NCBI RefSeq assembly: GCF_001757105.1
Contig: NZ_MDHN01000015.1
Coordinates: 237,183-301,182, forward strand
Reading direction: 5' to 3'
DNA: 64,000 nucleotides
From: Alteromonas confluentis
Lineage (GTDB): Bacteria > Pseudomonadota > Gammaproteobacteria > Enterobacterales > Alteromonadaceae
Position numbers and translations under genes: made by a program. The notes under the pieces were generated by a model that was not told where the DNA came from, searched no databases, and was given only the letters and a program-made list of their open reading frames with translations. Numbering within the stretch: the first letter of the stretch is position 1; the number at the start of each line of letters is the position of its first letter. This document shows positions 1-8,304 of the stretch, in pieces.

Positions 1-1100
1 CGGAATGGGAAGAGTTGCATAAACAGGTACTTGATGCGGGCGGTTTGCACATCATCGGTACCGAGCGTCACGAGTCACGTCGTATCGATAACCAGCTTCG
101 TGGTCGTGCGGGTCGTCAGGGCGATCCGGGTTCAAGCCGTTTTTACCTGTCTCTGGACGATGCGCTGATGCGTATTTTCGCTTCCGAGAAAATGGCGGGC
201 ATGATGAAGCGTTTGGGTATGGAACATGGCGAAGCCATTGAACACCCGTGGGTAACTCGTGCTATCGAAAATGCCCAACGTAAAGTGGAAGGCCGTAACT
301 TCGACATTCGTAAGCAGCTGCTGGAATATGATGATGTAGCGAACGACCAGCGTAAGGTGATTTATGAACAGCGTAATGAACTGCTGGACGAAGGGGATAT
401 CAGCGAAACTATTCAGGCAATCCGCACCGATGTCGTGAACAGCGTGGTAGATGAATATATTCCGCCGCAATCACTGGAAGAAATGTGGGATGTGCCTGCG
501 CTGGAAGAACGTCTGAAGGCTGACTTTAAGGTAGATCTACCAGTTCAGAAGTGGCTGGATGACGACGACAAGTTATATGAAGACAGCCTTCGTGAACGTA
601 TTCTGACTGAAGTCGAAGGTGCCTACAAAGCGAAAGAAGACATGGTTGGCCCAGACGTACTGCGTCAATTTGAAAAAGCCATTATGTTGCAAAACCTCGA
701 TAGCAGCTGGAAAGAGCATCTGGCAGCGATGGATCACCTGCGTCAGGGGATTCACCTGCGTGGTTATGCGCAGAAGAATCCGAAACAAGAATACAAGCGT
801 GAAGCGTTTGAATTGTTCTCTGCCATGCTGGAAAATCTTAAGGTTGAAGTGATTACCATTCTTAGCCGTGTACAGGTTAAAGCTGAATCTGACGTTGAAA
901 AGGTGGAAGAGCAACGCCGTCAGGCTGATGATGTGCCGAAGAATTTCGAGCATACTGCTGCGCCTGAGCAAGAGCCTGAAGCATCTGGTGAAGCAACAAT
1001 GCGTTCTGAAATGCGTCAGGGACCAAAAGTGGGCCGTAACGATCCTTGTCCTTGTGGTTCAGGTAAGAAATATAAGCAGTGTCACGGTAAGCTGTCTTAA
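1..1100 (+). CDS. secA: SecA preprotein translocase ATPase, 5'-truncated by window edge
   Basis: This is the C-terminal third of SecA, the ATPase motor that pushes preproteins through SecYEG. The reading frame is open from the first bases of the window, so the start lies upstream. Visible parts are the end of the second nucleotide-binding fold ([24 protein letters not shown], split as [10 protein letters not shown] and [11 protein letters not shown], the conserved motif V/VI region), the helical scaffold and wing domains, and an acidic/polar linker. The C-terminal zinc-binding tail has the pattern [13 protein letters not shown], the SecB- and lipid-binding element. The stop overlaps the mutT start by one base, as expected for the secA-mutT pair. 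Nothing unusual is visible. Confidence 0.98.
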   Translation, partial: EWEELHKQVLDAGGLHIIGTERHESRRIDNQLRGRAGRQGDPGSSRFYLSLDDALMRIFASEKMAGMMKRLGMEHGEAIEHPWVTRAIENAQRKVEGRNFDIRKQLLEYDDVANDQRKVIYEQRNELLDEGDISETIQAIRTDVVNSVVDEYIPPQSLEEMWDVPALEERLKADFKVDLPVQKWLDDDDKLYEDSLRERILTEVEGAYKAKEDMVGPDVLRQFEKAIMLQNLDSSWKEHLAAMDHLRQGIHLRGYAQKNPKQEYKREAFELFSAMLENLKVEVITILSRVQVKAESDVEKVEEQRRQADDVPKNFEHTAAPEQEPEASGEATMRSEMRQGPKVGRNDPCPCGSGKKYKQCHGKLS

Positions 1101-1483
1101 TGAAAGAGATCCATGTTGCAGTGGGCGTTGTCCTGAAGCAGGAACAGGTTTATATCTGTAAACGCCCTGACGACAAGCACCAAGGCGGCAAGTGGGAATT
1201 TCCTGGCGGTAAAGTCGATAAGGGCGAAACGGTAACGCAAGCCCTTGCCCGAGAGCTTAAAGAAGAGATAGGCATTCTGGTTGCCGCCAGTTTGCCTTTG
1301 ATGGTTATCAGTCATGATTATGGCGATAAGCGCGTACTTCTTGATGTGCATACGGTGTCAGAATTTACCGGTGAGCCTGAGGGGCTAGAAGGTCAGGAAG
1401 GGAAATGGGTAAAGCTTAGCGCCCTGGTAGCAGAAGACTTTCCTGCTGCAAACGTCGCTATCATTGAAAAACTCATAAAGTAA
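1100..1483 (+). CDS. mutT: MutT, 8-oxo-dGTP diphosphatase
   Basis: A 127-residue Nudix hydrolase that removes 8-oxo-dGTP from the nucleotide pool and so prevents A:T to C:G transversions. The Nudix box GX5EX7REUXEEXGU is intact: GGKVDKGET at about residues 37-45, followed by RELKEEIGI. Length and start agree with the family. It is translationally coupled to secA (TAATG), the same neighbour as in Escherichia coli. A strong terminator follows directly, so it ends the secA unit. Confidence 0.96.
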   Translation: MKEIHVAVGVVLKQEQVYICKRPDDKHQGGKWEFPGGKVDKGETVTQALARELKEEIGILVAASLPLMVISHDYGDKRVLLDVHTVSEFTGEPEGLEGQEGKWVKLSALVAEDFPAANVAIIEKLIK

Positions 1484-1510
1484 TTTCTGGCGAATAAAGT
1501 GCTTTAATCT

Positions 1511-1540
1511 AAAACCCCGGCCTTCCAGTCCGGGGTTTTT
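1511..1540 (+). terminator. Rho-independent terminator after mutT
   Basis: AACCCCGG and CCGGGGTT form a perfect GC-rich stem around a 9-nt loop, followed by a T-run. It separates the secA-mutT unit from the chemosensory island. Confidence 0.93.
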
Positions 1541-1561
1541 CGTATTTAAAGTAATAAATTT

Positions 1562-1579
1562 CATTACATCTATGTAATG
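1562..1579. promoter_or_regulatory. Palindrome upstream of chemosensory operon
   Basis: CATTACAT-CT-ATGTAATG is a perfect 8-bp inverted repeat with a 2-bp centre, partly extended by ATTTC/GAAAT arms. It lies about 310 bp before the first gene of the chemosensory operon, just after the mutT terminator. The form is that of an operator, but the binding protein is unknown. The rest of the 1541-1890 intergenic region is AT-rich. A TTGACA occurs at 1638-1643, but I see no convincing -10 at a normal distance. Confidence 0.4.
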
Positions 1580-1710
1580 TTGAAATAAATAGTAAAAAAG
1601 TTAGGTCTTTTTTGTAACGCTACGCCAAAAGACTAGATTGACAGCGTTTAGCAACCATAATTTGCTTTATAACGTAAGATAAGTAACTGACATAACTTGC
1701 CAAATCTCCT

Positions 1711-1726
1711 ATTGGTGACATTTATG
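1711..1726 (+). promoter_or_regulatory. Shared upstream motif, copy 1
   Basis: ATTGGTGACATTTATG lies 165 bp before the receptor gene at 1891. A copy with 15 of 16 bases identical occurs at 14010-14025, before the second chemosensory unit. In both places GATAAGT occurs 24-26 bp further upstream (1678-1684 here). Two homologous units sharing this element suggests co-regulation; whether it is a promoter or an activator site cannot be told by eye. Confidence 0.55.
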
Positions 1727-1890
1727 CATAAGATGACAAAGGTGCCTTCCTTGTGTCGTCATGCACGCTATAGATTCCCGCCTATACCTGCGTATTCTGT
1801 TTTATACCTAAATATTTTTCTGATGCTCTAAACCTTTACTAAACGCGCTGTTAAGCAATCGTTCATTCATAGTAAATTCCGAGGTTTTCC

Positions 1891-3801
1891 ATGGCACTGA
1901 AAAAAAGCACTGAGGCCAGCCCGGCCACACCAGCCGTAAGAGTTGACGCGAAACTACGCAGAGAAGCAGAAGAGCAGCGAAAAAAAGCCCGCACGCTCGC
2001 CAGACAACAACAAGCTGCCGAACGGGTAGCGACTGCGACGGCTGAACTGGCCAGTGGCATCAGTCAGTCTGCCAGCGCGACCGATCAGTTGGGTACTGCC
2101 ATCAATGAAATTGCTGCCGGTGCTGAGGAGTCCAGCAGTGCGAGTCAGGAAAGTCTGGCGGCGATTACTCAGATTTCTTCATCACTTAAATCTCAGCTTA
2201 CCTTATCCGGCCTGACGCTGGACAAAACCAATTTGTTACAGACCTTCGTAGACCGTGTAATGGGCAACCTCGGCAATATGATGGATAGTGTAAAAACAGC
2301 TTCTGAACATCAGTCACGCTCTGTAGTCATGATGAGCGAATTGGAACAGCAAGCGTCTAATATTGGTGAGGCTGTTAAGCAGGTAACCCGCATTGCCGAC
2401 CAGACCAACTTACTTGCACTAAATGCAGCAATCGAAGCCGGACGCGCCGGTAAGCACGGTAAAGGCTTTGCAGTAGTGGCTGATACGGTGCGTGCTCTGG
2501 CTGAAGTATCGGACAAGAGCGCTGCCGACATCGCCATGCAAATCGAGCAAATTCAGCAGCAGTCAAATCAGGTTTCTGACGCAGTAAAACAATCATCGCA
2601 AGCCGCGTTGGAAGAAGTGACAAAAGGCGAAGCGGTAACCAGTCAACTGACCAAAATCAAAGAAGATATGCAGATCATTGCTAACGGCTCTGAATCACTG
2701 CAGACCAAAATCCGCGAAATGGATAATGCCGCTAAAGAAATCCAGGCAGGGTCTGAAGCCATTTCCTGTGCTGCTGACGAACAGTCTTCTGCTGCCCAGG
2801 AAGTGTCCAGTAACATTTCAGAGCAAAGTAGCGCTCTGTCACAAGCTGAGCAGGCTGCCCAGTCTCTGGAAATTATTACTGAAGAGCTGAAAAACAGCAC
2901 CGACATCAATAAAAGCGCGGAAGAAGTTGCGTCCTCGGCAGAAGAGTTATCTGCAAGCATGGAGGAAATCAGCCGCTCAACCACAGAAATATCCACGGCT
3001 CTGAATCAGATTAACAACGGTGCGCAACAGGCAGCATCAGCGGTTGATCAGGCGGTGAGTAATATCGACACCCTCCGCGATGGTGTGGCGGAAGCCTCTG
3101 CTCAGTCTGAAAACGCGCTTACCCGTGGCGGGGCGATAACAGAACTGCTGAAAGAGAACCGCGCACTTATTGAAGAAATGGTGGAAGGCATCAATACCGC
3201 ACTGGAAACCAGCAAATTGAACGTATCAGCCATTACTGATATGGAATCAATGACCCGCACTATCGACAAAGTTATCGATACCATCACCACCGTGTCAGTG
3301 AAAACCAGCATGCTTGCCGTTAACGGTGCTGTGGAAGCAGCCCGGGCGGGTGAATATGGAAAAGGTTTTGCCGTGGTGTCTGCCGATATTCAAAGCCTTG
3401 CCGATGAGGCCGCTGAGAATGTTGAACAAATCAAAGATCTCATCAAAGCCATCCAGGATCAGACACAAAATGTAAAAACTGACCTGACCAACGTGGCAGA
3501 AAGTGCCTACCGTGAAGTGCAAAAAGCGAAGCAAACCACTGAAGACATCGCCGGTATAGCAACCGATATAGCAGAAGTGCTTTCTTACAACAAGGAAATG
3601 CAGCAAGCCGGTGAAGAAATTGCAGCCGCTGTAGCCCAGGCGCAGAAGGGCCTGGAGCAAATTGCCGCAGCGAATGAACAGGCCAGCAGTAACTGTCAGC
3701 AGGCATTGTCTGCCGCAGAGCAGCAGACCAAAGGTGTAGAAATCCTGGCCCGCTCTATTGAGGAAATCTCCTCTGTCGCTGATGAAATGCAAAACAGCTA
3801 A
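1891..3801 (+). CDS. DosM-like soluble chemoreceptor with two signalling domains
   Basis: A 636-residue, almost wholly helical protein with no membrane segment and no sensor domain. It contains two separate MCP signalling tips. Tip 1 spans about residues 167-205 ([17 protein letters not shown], then GKGFAVVAD). Tip 2 spans about 468-505 and diverges ([17 protein letters not shown], then GKGFAVVSA). About 300 residues of coiled coil separate them. This architecture is that of V. cholerae DosM, which stabilises cytoplasmic arrays sandwiched between two CheA/CheW baseplates. The first 55 residues are rich in Lys/Arg/Glu/Gln and could contact the ParA-type ATPase encoded at 11270. There is no C-terminal CheR-tethering pentapeptide (the end is ADEMQNS). 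It is the first gene of the operon, with a GAGG ribosome-binding site upstream. Confidence 0.88.
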   Translation: MALKKSTEASPATPAVRVDAKLRREAEEQRKKARTLARQQQAAERVATATAELASGISQSASATDQLGTAINEIAAGAEESSSASQESLAAITQISSSLKSQLTLSGLTLDKTNLLQTFVDRVMGNLGNMMDSVKTASEHQSRSVVMMSELEQQASNIGEAVKQVTRIADQTNLLALNAAIEAGRAGKHGKGFAVVADTVRALAEVSDKSAADIAMQIEQIQQQSNQVSDAVKQSSQAALEEVTKGEAVTSQLTKIKEDMQIIANGSESLQTKIREMDNAAKEIQAGSEAISCAADEQSSAAQEVSSNISEQSSALSQAEQAAQSLEIITEELKNSTDINKSAEEVASSAEELSASMEEISRSTTEISTALNQINNGAQQAASAVDQAVSNIDTLRDGVAEASAQSENALTRGGAITELLKENRALIEEMVEGINTALETSKLNVSAITDMESMTRTIDKVIDTITTVSVKTSMLAVNGAVEAARAGEYGKGFAVVSADIQSLADEAAENVEQIKDLIKAIQDQTQNVKTDLTNVAESAYREVQKAKQTTEDIAGIATDIAEVLSYNKEMQQAGEEIAAAVAQAQKGLEQIAAANEQASSNCQQALSAAEQQTKGVEILARSIEEISSVADEMQNS

Positions 3802-3837
3802 AGCCGGTTGATTCAGAGTTAAAGGTGAGGTGAGACC

Positions 3838-5367
3838 ATGCAAGAAATGGAAACTCAGGAAATTACCGCGACAGACACCGAGCTGCAGTTTGTTTCTTTC
3901 CAGATTGGAAAAGAGAAATTTGCATTTCCGATGCAGTCTGTTGGCGAAATTATACGTGTACCCGTGATGGTTGGGGTTCCGCTGGGGCCCCACCAGATGA
4001 TGGGACTGGCAAACCTGCGGGGTAACGTACTGCCGGTTTACGATTTACGGGCTATTTTGTTGTCGTGTTCAGCGGAACAAACTGAAACATCCCGTGTTGT
4101 CGTTGTGGAGTCAACACTCGGTATGACGGGCTTTCTGGTCGACAAAGTAAACCGTGTTTACAGTGTACCGAAAGACACCGTGGTTAATGACAAACAAGGC
4201 GATTCGTCAATTTCTTATGATTACCTGCAAGGGTTAATTAAGCAAAAGAACGAACCGCTGGAGCAGATCCTCAATGTTGAAAACCTGGTGCAGTCACAGT
4301 TAACCGTTAGCCATAAAAAAGACGGTTCTGGCCTGCAACTGCAGCAAAACCGTACCGGTTCGCAAGACAACAACAGCGAAGCCGAAGATGATTTGCAACA
4401 ACTGGTTTGTTTTTCCATAGCCGGACAAGAATTTGCTTTTTATCTCCATGATGTGGGTGAGATTGTGCGCGTTCCCGACGACATATCTGCCTTACCCGAC
4501 AGTAATCCTTCGGTACTTGGTCTGGTAAATCTGCGGGGAAGAATTATTCCCATCGTCGATCTGGCCATGAACCTTGGCATGCAGCCCTGCGAAATGAACG
4601 ATGCTACTCGCATCATCATTGTTAACTGCAGCGACAGCAGCCAGTCTGCTGTGGGCTTTGTGGTAGCAAAAGTCAGCAATGTGGTGAGTATATCACCGTC
4701 GGCGCTGGAGCCTGTTCCGTCTATGTGTAACGACGGATATACCGATGGTGCGCTGGAAGCAGTGTACCGTGTGGAAGGCACCAAGCGGCTCATTTCTATC
4801 GTTAACTTGCACAGCGTTTTCCAACGCTCGCTAAGCCAGGCGCTGAGCCAGGTTGATTTACAAGATGAGGTTTCTGATATGGCTAATCAGGACGAAGGGG
4901 TGCTGACCGAAGAAGATTATGCTCAATACGTGATCTTCTCCATTGCAGGACAAGAGTACGGGGTCAGCATCGAAGATACCCAGGAAATAACACGCATTCC
5001 CGACAAGTTGGAAAGTGTGCCCAATACACCGGACTATCTGCAAGGCATTGTCAATCTGCGCGGCACGGTACTGCCTGTGATTGATTTACGCACGCGATTG
5101 GGATTACCCAAAGCGGAAGCCACTGACCGCCAGCGCATTGTGGTGCTAACCCGCAATAAGCAAAAAACCGGCTTTATTGTGGACGGCGTGGCAGAAGTTA
5201 AAACTGTCATTACCGATTCTATCGAAGATGCGCCTTCACTGTCTGATGAGCAAACCGAGCTGTTAAACAAGCTTATCAAGCTCAATAAAGAGCAACGCAT
5301 CATTCAGCTCATCGAGCCGTCGGTACTGCTGAACGACAACGATATTGCAAAAGTAAACGGAGGTTAA
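3838..5367 (+). CDS. Triple CheW-domain coupling protein
   Basis: A 509-residue fusion of three CheW domains at about residues 14-150, 182-335 and 358-500. Each contains the CheW signature near its middle: GLANLRGNVLPVYDLR, GLVNLRGRIIPIVDLA and GIVNLRGTVLPVIDLR. Normal CheW is about 160 residues with one domain. CheW joins receptors to CheA in the array baseplate; three covalently linked copies could form a preassembled segment of a CheW ring. Polar linkers join the domains. It sits between the double-tip receptor and cheB, 36 bp after the former, with an AGGTGAGG-type ribosome-binding site. Confidence 0.92.
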   Translation: MQEMETQEITATDTELQFVSFQIGKEKFAFPMQSVGEIIRVPVMVGVPLGPHQMMGLANLRGNVLPVYDLRAILLSCSAEQTETSRVVVVESTLGMTGFLVDKVNRVYSVPKDTVVNDKQGDSSISYDYLQGLIKQKNEPLEQILNVENLVQSQLTVSHKKDGSGLQLQQNRTGSQDNNSEAEDDLQQLVCFSIAGQEFAFYLHDVGEIVRVPDDISALPDSNPSVLGLVNLRGRIIPIVDLAMNLGMQPCEMNDATRIIIVNCSDSSQSAVGFVVAKVSNVVSISPSALEPVPSMCNDGYTDGALEAVYRVEGTKRLISIVNLHSVFQRSLSQALSQVDLQDEVSDMANQDEGVLTEEDYAQYVIFSIAGQEYGVSIEDTQEITRIPDKLESVPNTPDYLQGIVNLRGTVLPVIDLRTRLGLPKAEATDRQRIVVLTRNKQKTGFIVDGVAEVKTVITDSIEDAPSLSDEQTELLNKLIKLNKEQRIIQLIEPSVLLNDNDIAKVNGG

Positions 5368-5374
5368 CGGGAAG

Positions 5375-6430
5375 ATGGCAGTCAAAGTATTAGTGGTAGA
5401 TGACTCTGCCTTGATGCGGAAACTGTTCACACAGGTTTTCACTGCACGGGGCTATCAGGTTGACTCAGCCCGCGATGGCGAGGAAGCACTGATGAAATCA
5501 GCGGCTTTTAAACCTGATGTGATTACTCTAGATATCAACATGCCGGTGATGGATGGTTTGACCTGTCTCAGCCTGCTAAGAAAGTTTCATCAGTGTCCGG
5601 TGCTGATGCTGTCATCGTTAACGCAGAAAGGTGCATTAGTGACACTGGAAGCGCTGGCGCTGGGAGCGGCAGACTTTATCTTAAAGCCCGGTGGAACAGT
5701 AAGCGCGGATATTAGTGACATTGAAGATGAGCTGATTTGCAAAATAGAAGCGCTTACTGCAAATGTTCGGCGAACGGCTGCACCGTCAAAGCCCGTGCAC
5801 ACGCCACAGCAAACGGCAGCGGTAAAAGCAACGGCAGCGCCGGTAAAAAGCGGCAAGGTTCAGGTGGTGATGATTGGTGTATCCACCGGTGGACCACGCA
5901 AACTTGAGCAGATTTTGTCTCAGTTGCCGGCCAGCTTTCCCTGCCCGGTAGTTGTGGCACAGCATATGCCAAAAGCGTTTACTGCTGCACTGGCGAAAAG
6001 GTTGAATGATTTATGCCCTCTTGAAGTGGTGGAAGTCAGCAGCCGTATGCCATTAGAAACCGGCAAAGTATATATCGCAAAAGGGGATGCAGACCTGTCG
6101 TTCGTTAAAAACCAGAACACGGTGTTTGTCAGACCCATCCCGGCCAGTCCGAATTTTCTCTGGCATCCCAGCGTGGATCGCATGGTGGAGTCGGCCCTGG
6201 GCTGTTTCGACGCCAAAAACATGCTGTGCGTACAGCTTACCGGCATGGGGTGCGATGGCGTGGCTGCCATGTCTAAGGCCTACAGCAGAGGCGCTGTGAC
6301 CATTGCAGAGAGTGAGGCAACTGCAACCGTATTTGGTATGCCGAAAGAACTTATTCAGGCGGGGTGCGCCAGTCATGTACTTGACAGTCACGCCATCGCG
6401 CAACGTATTAATCATTTGTGTAAGCAATAG
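5375..6430 (+). CDS. cheB: CheB, receptor methylesterase/deamidase with receiver domain
   Basis: Two-domain CheB, 351 residues. The receiver has the acid pocket VVDDS, phosphoacceptor Asp53 (TLDINMPVMDG) and Lys108-region (ILKPGG). An Ala/Pro/Lys-rich linker follows at about residues 130-160. The esterase domain shows the catalytic Ser170 in GVSTGGP, His197 in AQHMP and Asp294 in LTGMGCDG. It removes methyl groups from receptor glutamates, in balance with CheR encoded two genes on. It starts 7 bp after the triple-CheW stop. Confidence 0.95.
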   Translation: MAVKVLVVDDSALMRKLFTQVFTARGYQVDSARDGEEALMKSAAFKPDVITLDINMPVMDGLTCLSLLRKFHQCPVLMLSSLTQKGALVTLEALALGAADFILKPGGTVSADISDIEDELICKIEALTANVRRTAAPSKPVHTPQQTAAVKATAAPVKSGKVQVVMIGVSTGGPRKLEQILSQLPASFPCPVVVAQHMPKAFTAALAKRLNDLCPLEVVEVSSRMPLETGKVYIAKGDADLSFVKNQNTVFVRPIPASPNFLWHPSVDRMVESALGCFDAKNMLCVQLTGMGCDGVAAMSKAYSRGAVTIAESEATATVFGMPKELIQAGCASHVLDSHAIAQRINHLCKQ

Positions 6431-6439
6431 GAGTACGCC

Positions 6440-7069
6440 ATGGGACTCAGAAAAAGCCGAGGTGAATCTGCCGCTCAGGCAGATCGCCGTCAAAGCAGCA
6501 GAGATCTCACGTCTCTTATTGACGATCTGCAAAACGAAGCTGCTGATGTACGGCGCTGGGCCGCCCGTGATCTTTCAAACAATCTTGAGGCGCGCAGGGC
6601 TTTACTGGATCGCATCGATGTTGAGCATGAGCCTATGGTACTCGAAGCGTTATTCAGTGCAATCGAAGACATGTGTGACGAAGAGGTTGCCGGTGAGGTC
6701 TTGATTAAGCTGAAGTCTGAAGATGCGCAGGTTCGCAATGGCGCCATAGAGTTGCTGCAAAACAAACCTGTGTTATTTGCCAGCCATGTGAATGAGCTGT
6801 TGAATGACGAAGACAGTGATGTACGCATTTTTGCTGTGGACGTCATTGGCGCGATTCGTCATCCAGATGCCGCGTTATGGTTACACGACGTTGTGTTGAA
6901 CGACAAAAACATCAACGTGGTCGGCACCGCAATCGACAAGCTTTCAGAAATTGGTAACAGCGAAACCCTCGATGTGCTTGAAAAGGTCTCGGCGCGCTTT
7001 TCGAACGAAGCCTATATCCAGTTTGCGATCCAATGTGTTCGTCATGCCGTTGCAGGAGACGAAATATGA
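6440..7069 (+). CDS. HEAT-repeat protein of the chemosensory operon
   Basis: A 209-residue soluble, acidic, all-helical protein. HEAT-type helix pairs can be seen (LQNEAADVRRWAARDLSN; LKSEDAQVRNGAIELLQN; LNDEDSDVRIFAVDVIGA), each with the typical D-x-x-V-R turn, over about residues 25-190. No catalytic motif is seen; such repeats are protein-binding scaffolds. It lies between cheB and cheR with a TAGGAG ribosome-binding site and overlaps the cheR start by four bases. A paralogue is encoded at 14235-14882, sharing VLNDK/VLEDQ...VVG.AI..L.E.GNS..L and the end Y-IQFA. Function unknown; a binding adaptor for the array or for CheR/CheB is inference. Confidence 0.82.
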   Translation: MGLRKSRGESAAQADRRQSSRDLTSLIDDLQNEAADVRRWAARDLSNNLEARRALLDRIDVEHEPMVLEALFSAIEDMCDEEVAGEVLIKLKSEDAQVRNGAIELLQNKPVLFASHVNELLNDEDSDVRIFAVDVIGAIRHPDAALWLHDVVLNDKNINVVGTAIDKLSEIGNSETLDVLEKVSARFSNEAYIQFAIQCVRHAVAGDEI

Positions 7070-7938
7070 CCAGCATTGGAGCCGCAGCGGCGGCTGGGGA
7101 AATATCTGACGCCGATTTCGACCGTTTTCGTTCGATGTTTTACCGGAAAACCGGTATTTATTTCGAAGATTCAAAACGTTACTTCGTCGATAAACGCTTA
7201 AAAGAGCGTATGAAACAAACGGGTCATACGCTGTTTAAAAGCTACTTCACATTTATGCGTTTTCAGGCATCAGGGGACGAACTGCAAAGCTTAGTCAACG
7301 CGATGACGGTGAACGAAACCTATTTTTTCCGCGAAGATTATCAGTTTGAAACCATGTGCCGCCATTTGATGGACGAACTGGATGATATGCGCCCGGCTGG
7401 CGAAGATTTAAGGATATGGTCAGTACCCTCAAGTACGGGTGAAGAACCGTATTCTATTGCCATCTACTTACTGGAGTACTGGAAAGGTTTGGAACATCGC
7501 GATGTCGAAATTGTGTCATCGGATATCGATACCAGCGTTTTAGAGCATGCTAAGCGAGGCATCTACTCTAAGCGTTCAGTGCAGAATATCCCTCTCACCA
7601 TGCGTCAGCGCTATTTTACCCAGCATGGTAACGAGTTCCATCTTTGCAGTGACATTAAAGACTCGGTCACTCTTTGCCTGGCAAATATTCTCGGTGCAGA
7701 AGTACCTGGCCGCTTCCGCTCATTCGACCTGATTTATTGCCGCAACCTGCTGATCTATTTTGATGATGATTCGCGACGCAGAGCAGCACAGGTGCTGTAT
7801 GACGCATTAAAGCCCGGTGGCTATATTTTCTTAGGTCACAGTGAATCAATGAGCCGCATTTGCTCGCTGTTTAAAGTGAAAAAATTTGGCGATGTTATCG
7901 TTTATCAAAAGCCCACTAATGAGGGAGCGTTCAGATGA
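7066..7938 (+). CDS. cheR: CheR, glutamate O-methyltransferase
   Basis: A 290-residue SAM-dependent methyltransferase that methylates receptor glutamates. It shows the N-terminal helical domain, NETYFFRE, the SAM-binding loop with STGEEPYS (preceded by VPS where most CheR have AGC), SDID for the ribose hydroxyls, and YCRNLLIYFD followed by LGHSES. The start chosen is ATG at 7066: AGGAG lies 8 bp upstream and the start overlaps the stop of the preceding gene (ATGA). A longer in-frame start at 7033 would add only low-complexity Cys/Arg residues. It overlaps the next cheY by ATGA. Confidence 0.95.
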   Translation: MTSIGAAAAAGEISDADFDRFRSMFYRKTGIYFEDSKRYFVDKRLKERMKQTGHTLFKSYFTFMRFQASGDELQSLVNAMTVNETYFFREDYQFETMCRHLMDELDDMRPAGEDLRIWSVPSSTGEEPYSIAIYLLEYWKGLEHRDVEIVSSDIDTSVLEHAKRGIYSKRSVQNIPLTMRQRYFTQHGNEFHLCSDIKDSVTLCLANILGAEVPGRFRSFDLIYCRNLLIYFDDDSRRRAAQVLYDALKPGGYIFLGHSESMSRICSLFKVKKFGDVIVYQKPTNEGAFR

Positions 7939-8303
7939 AAACTATCATGATAGTGGATGATGCAAACACCGTCAGAACTTACCACAGAATGATTGTTGCC
8001 AGTGCACAACGTCAGGTAGAAGAAGCTGAAAACGGCGTCGAAGCGCTCGAAAAAGCCATGGGTAAGCAAATCGATCTGTTTATGGTAGACGTGAACATGC
8101 CCAAAATGGATGGCTACAGACTCTGTCAGGAAATCCGTCGTGACGACGCGCTCAATCAGGTACCGATTATCATGATCAGTACGGAGTCGCAGGCTGGTGA
8201 TGCCACCAAAGCGTTTGATTGCGGGGCTAATTTTTACATGACAAAGCCGGTAGACGGCACCACGTTAAATGACATGGTGTCTCTGATGCTGGGAGAAGAA
8301 TAG
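7935..8303 (+). CDS. CheY-like single-domain response regulator (first)
   Basis: A 122-residue stand-alone receiver. The acid pair is Asp8/Asp9, the phosphoacceptor Asp52 (MVDVNMPKMDG), the switch Thr83 (ISTES) and the conserved Lys104 (TKP). There is no output domain, so it acts by binding a target when phosphorylated by the CheA encoded immediately after. It overlaps cheR by four bases and ends one base before cheA. The target is unknown; nothing in the window shows it to be flagellar FliM. Confidence 0.93.
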   Translation: MKTIMIVDDANTVRTYHRMIVASAQRQVEEAENGVEALEKAMGKQIDLFMVDVNMPKMDGYRLCQEIRRDDALNQVPIIMISTESQAGDATKAFDCGANFYMTKPVDGTTLNDMVSLMLGEE

Positions 8304-8304
8304 T

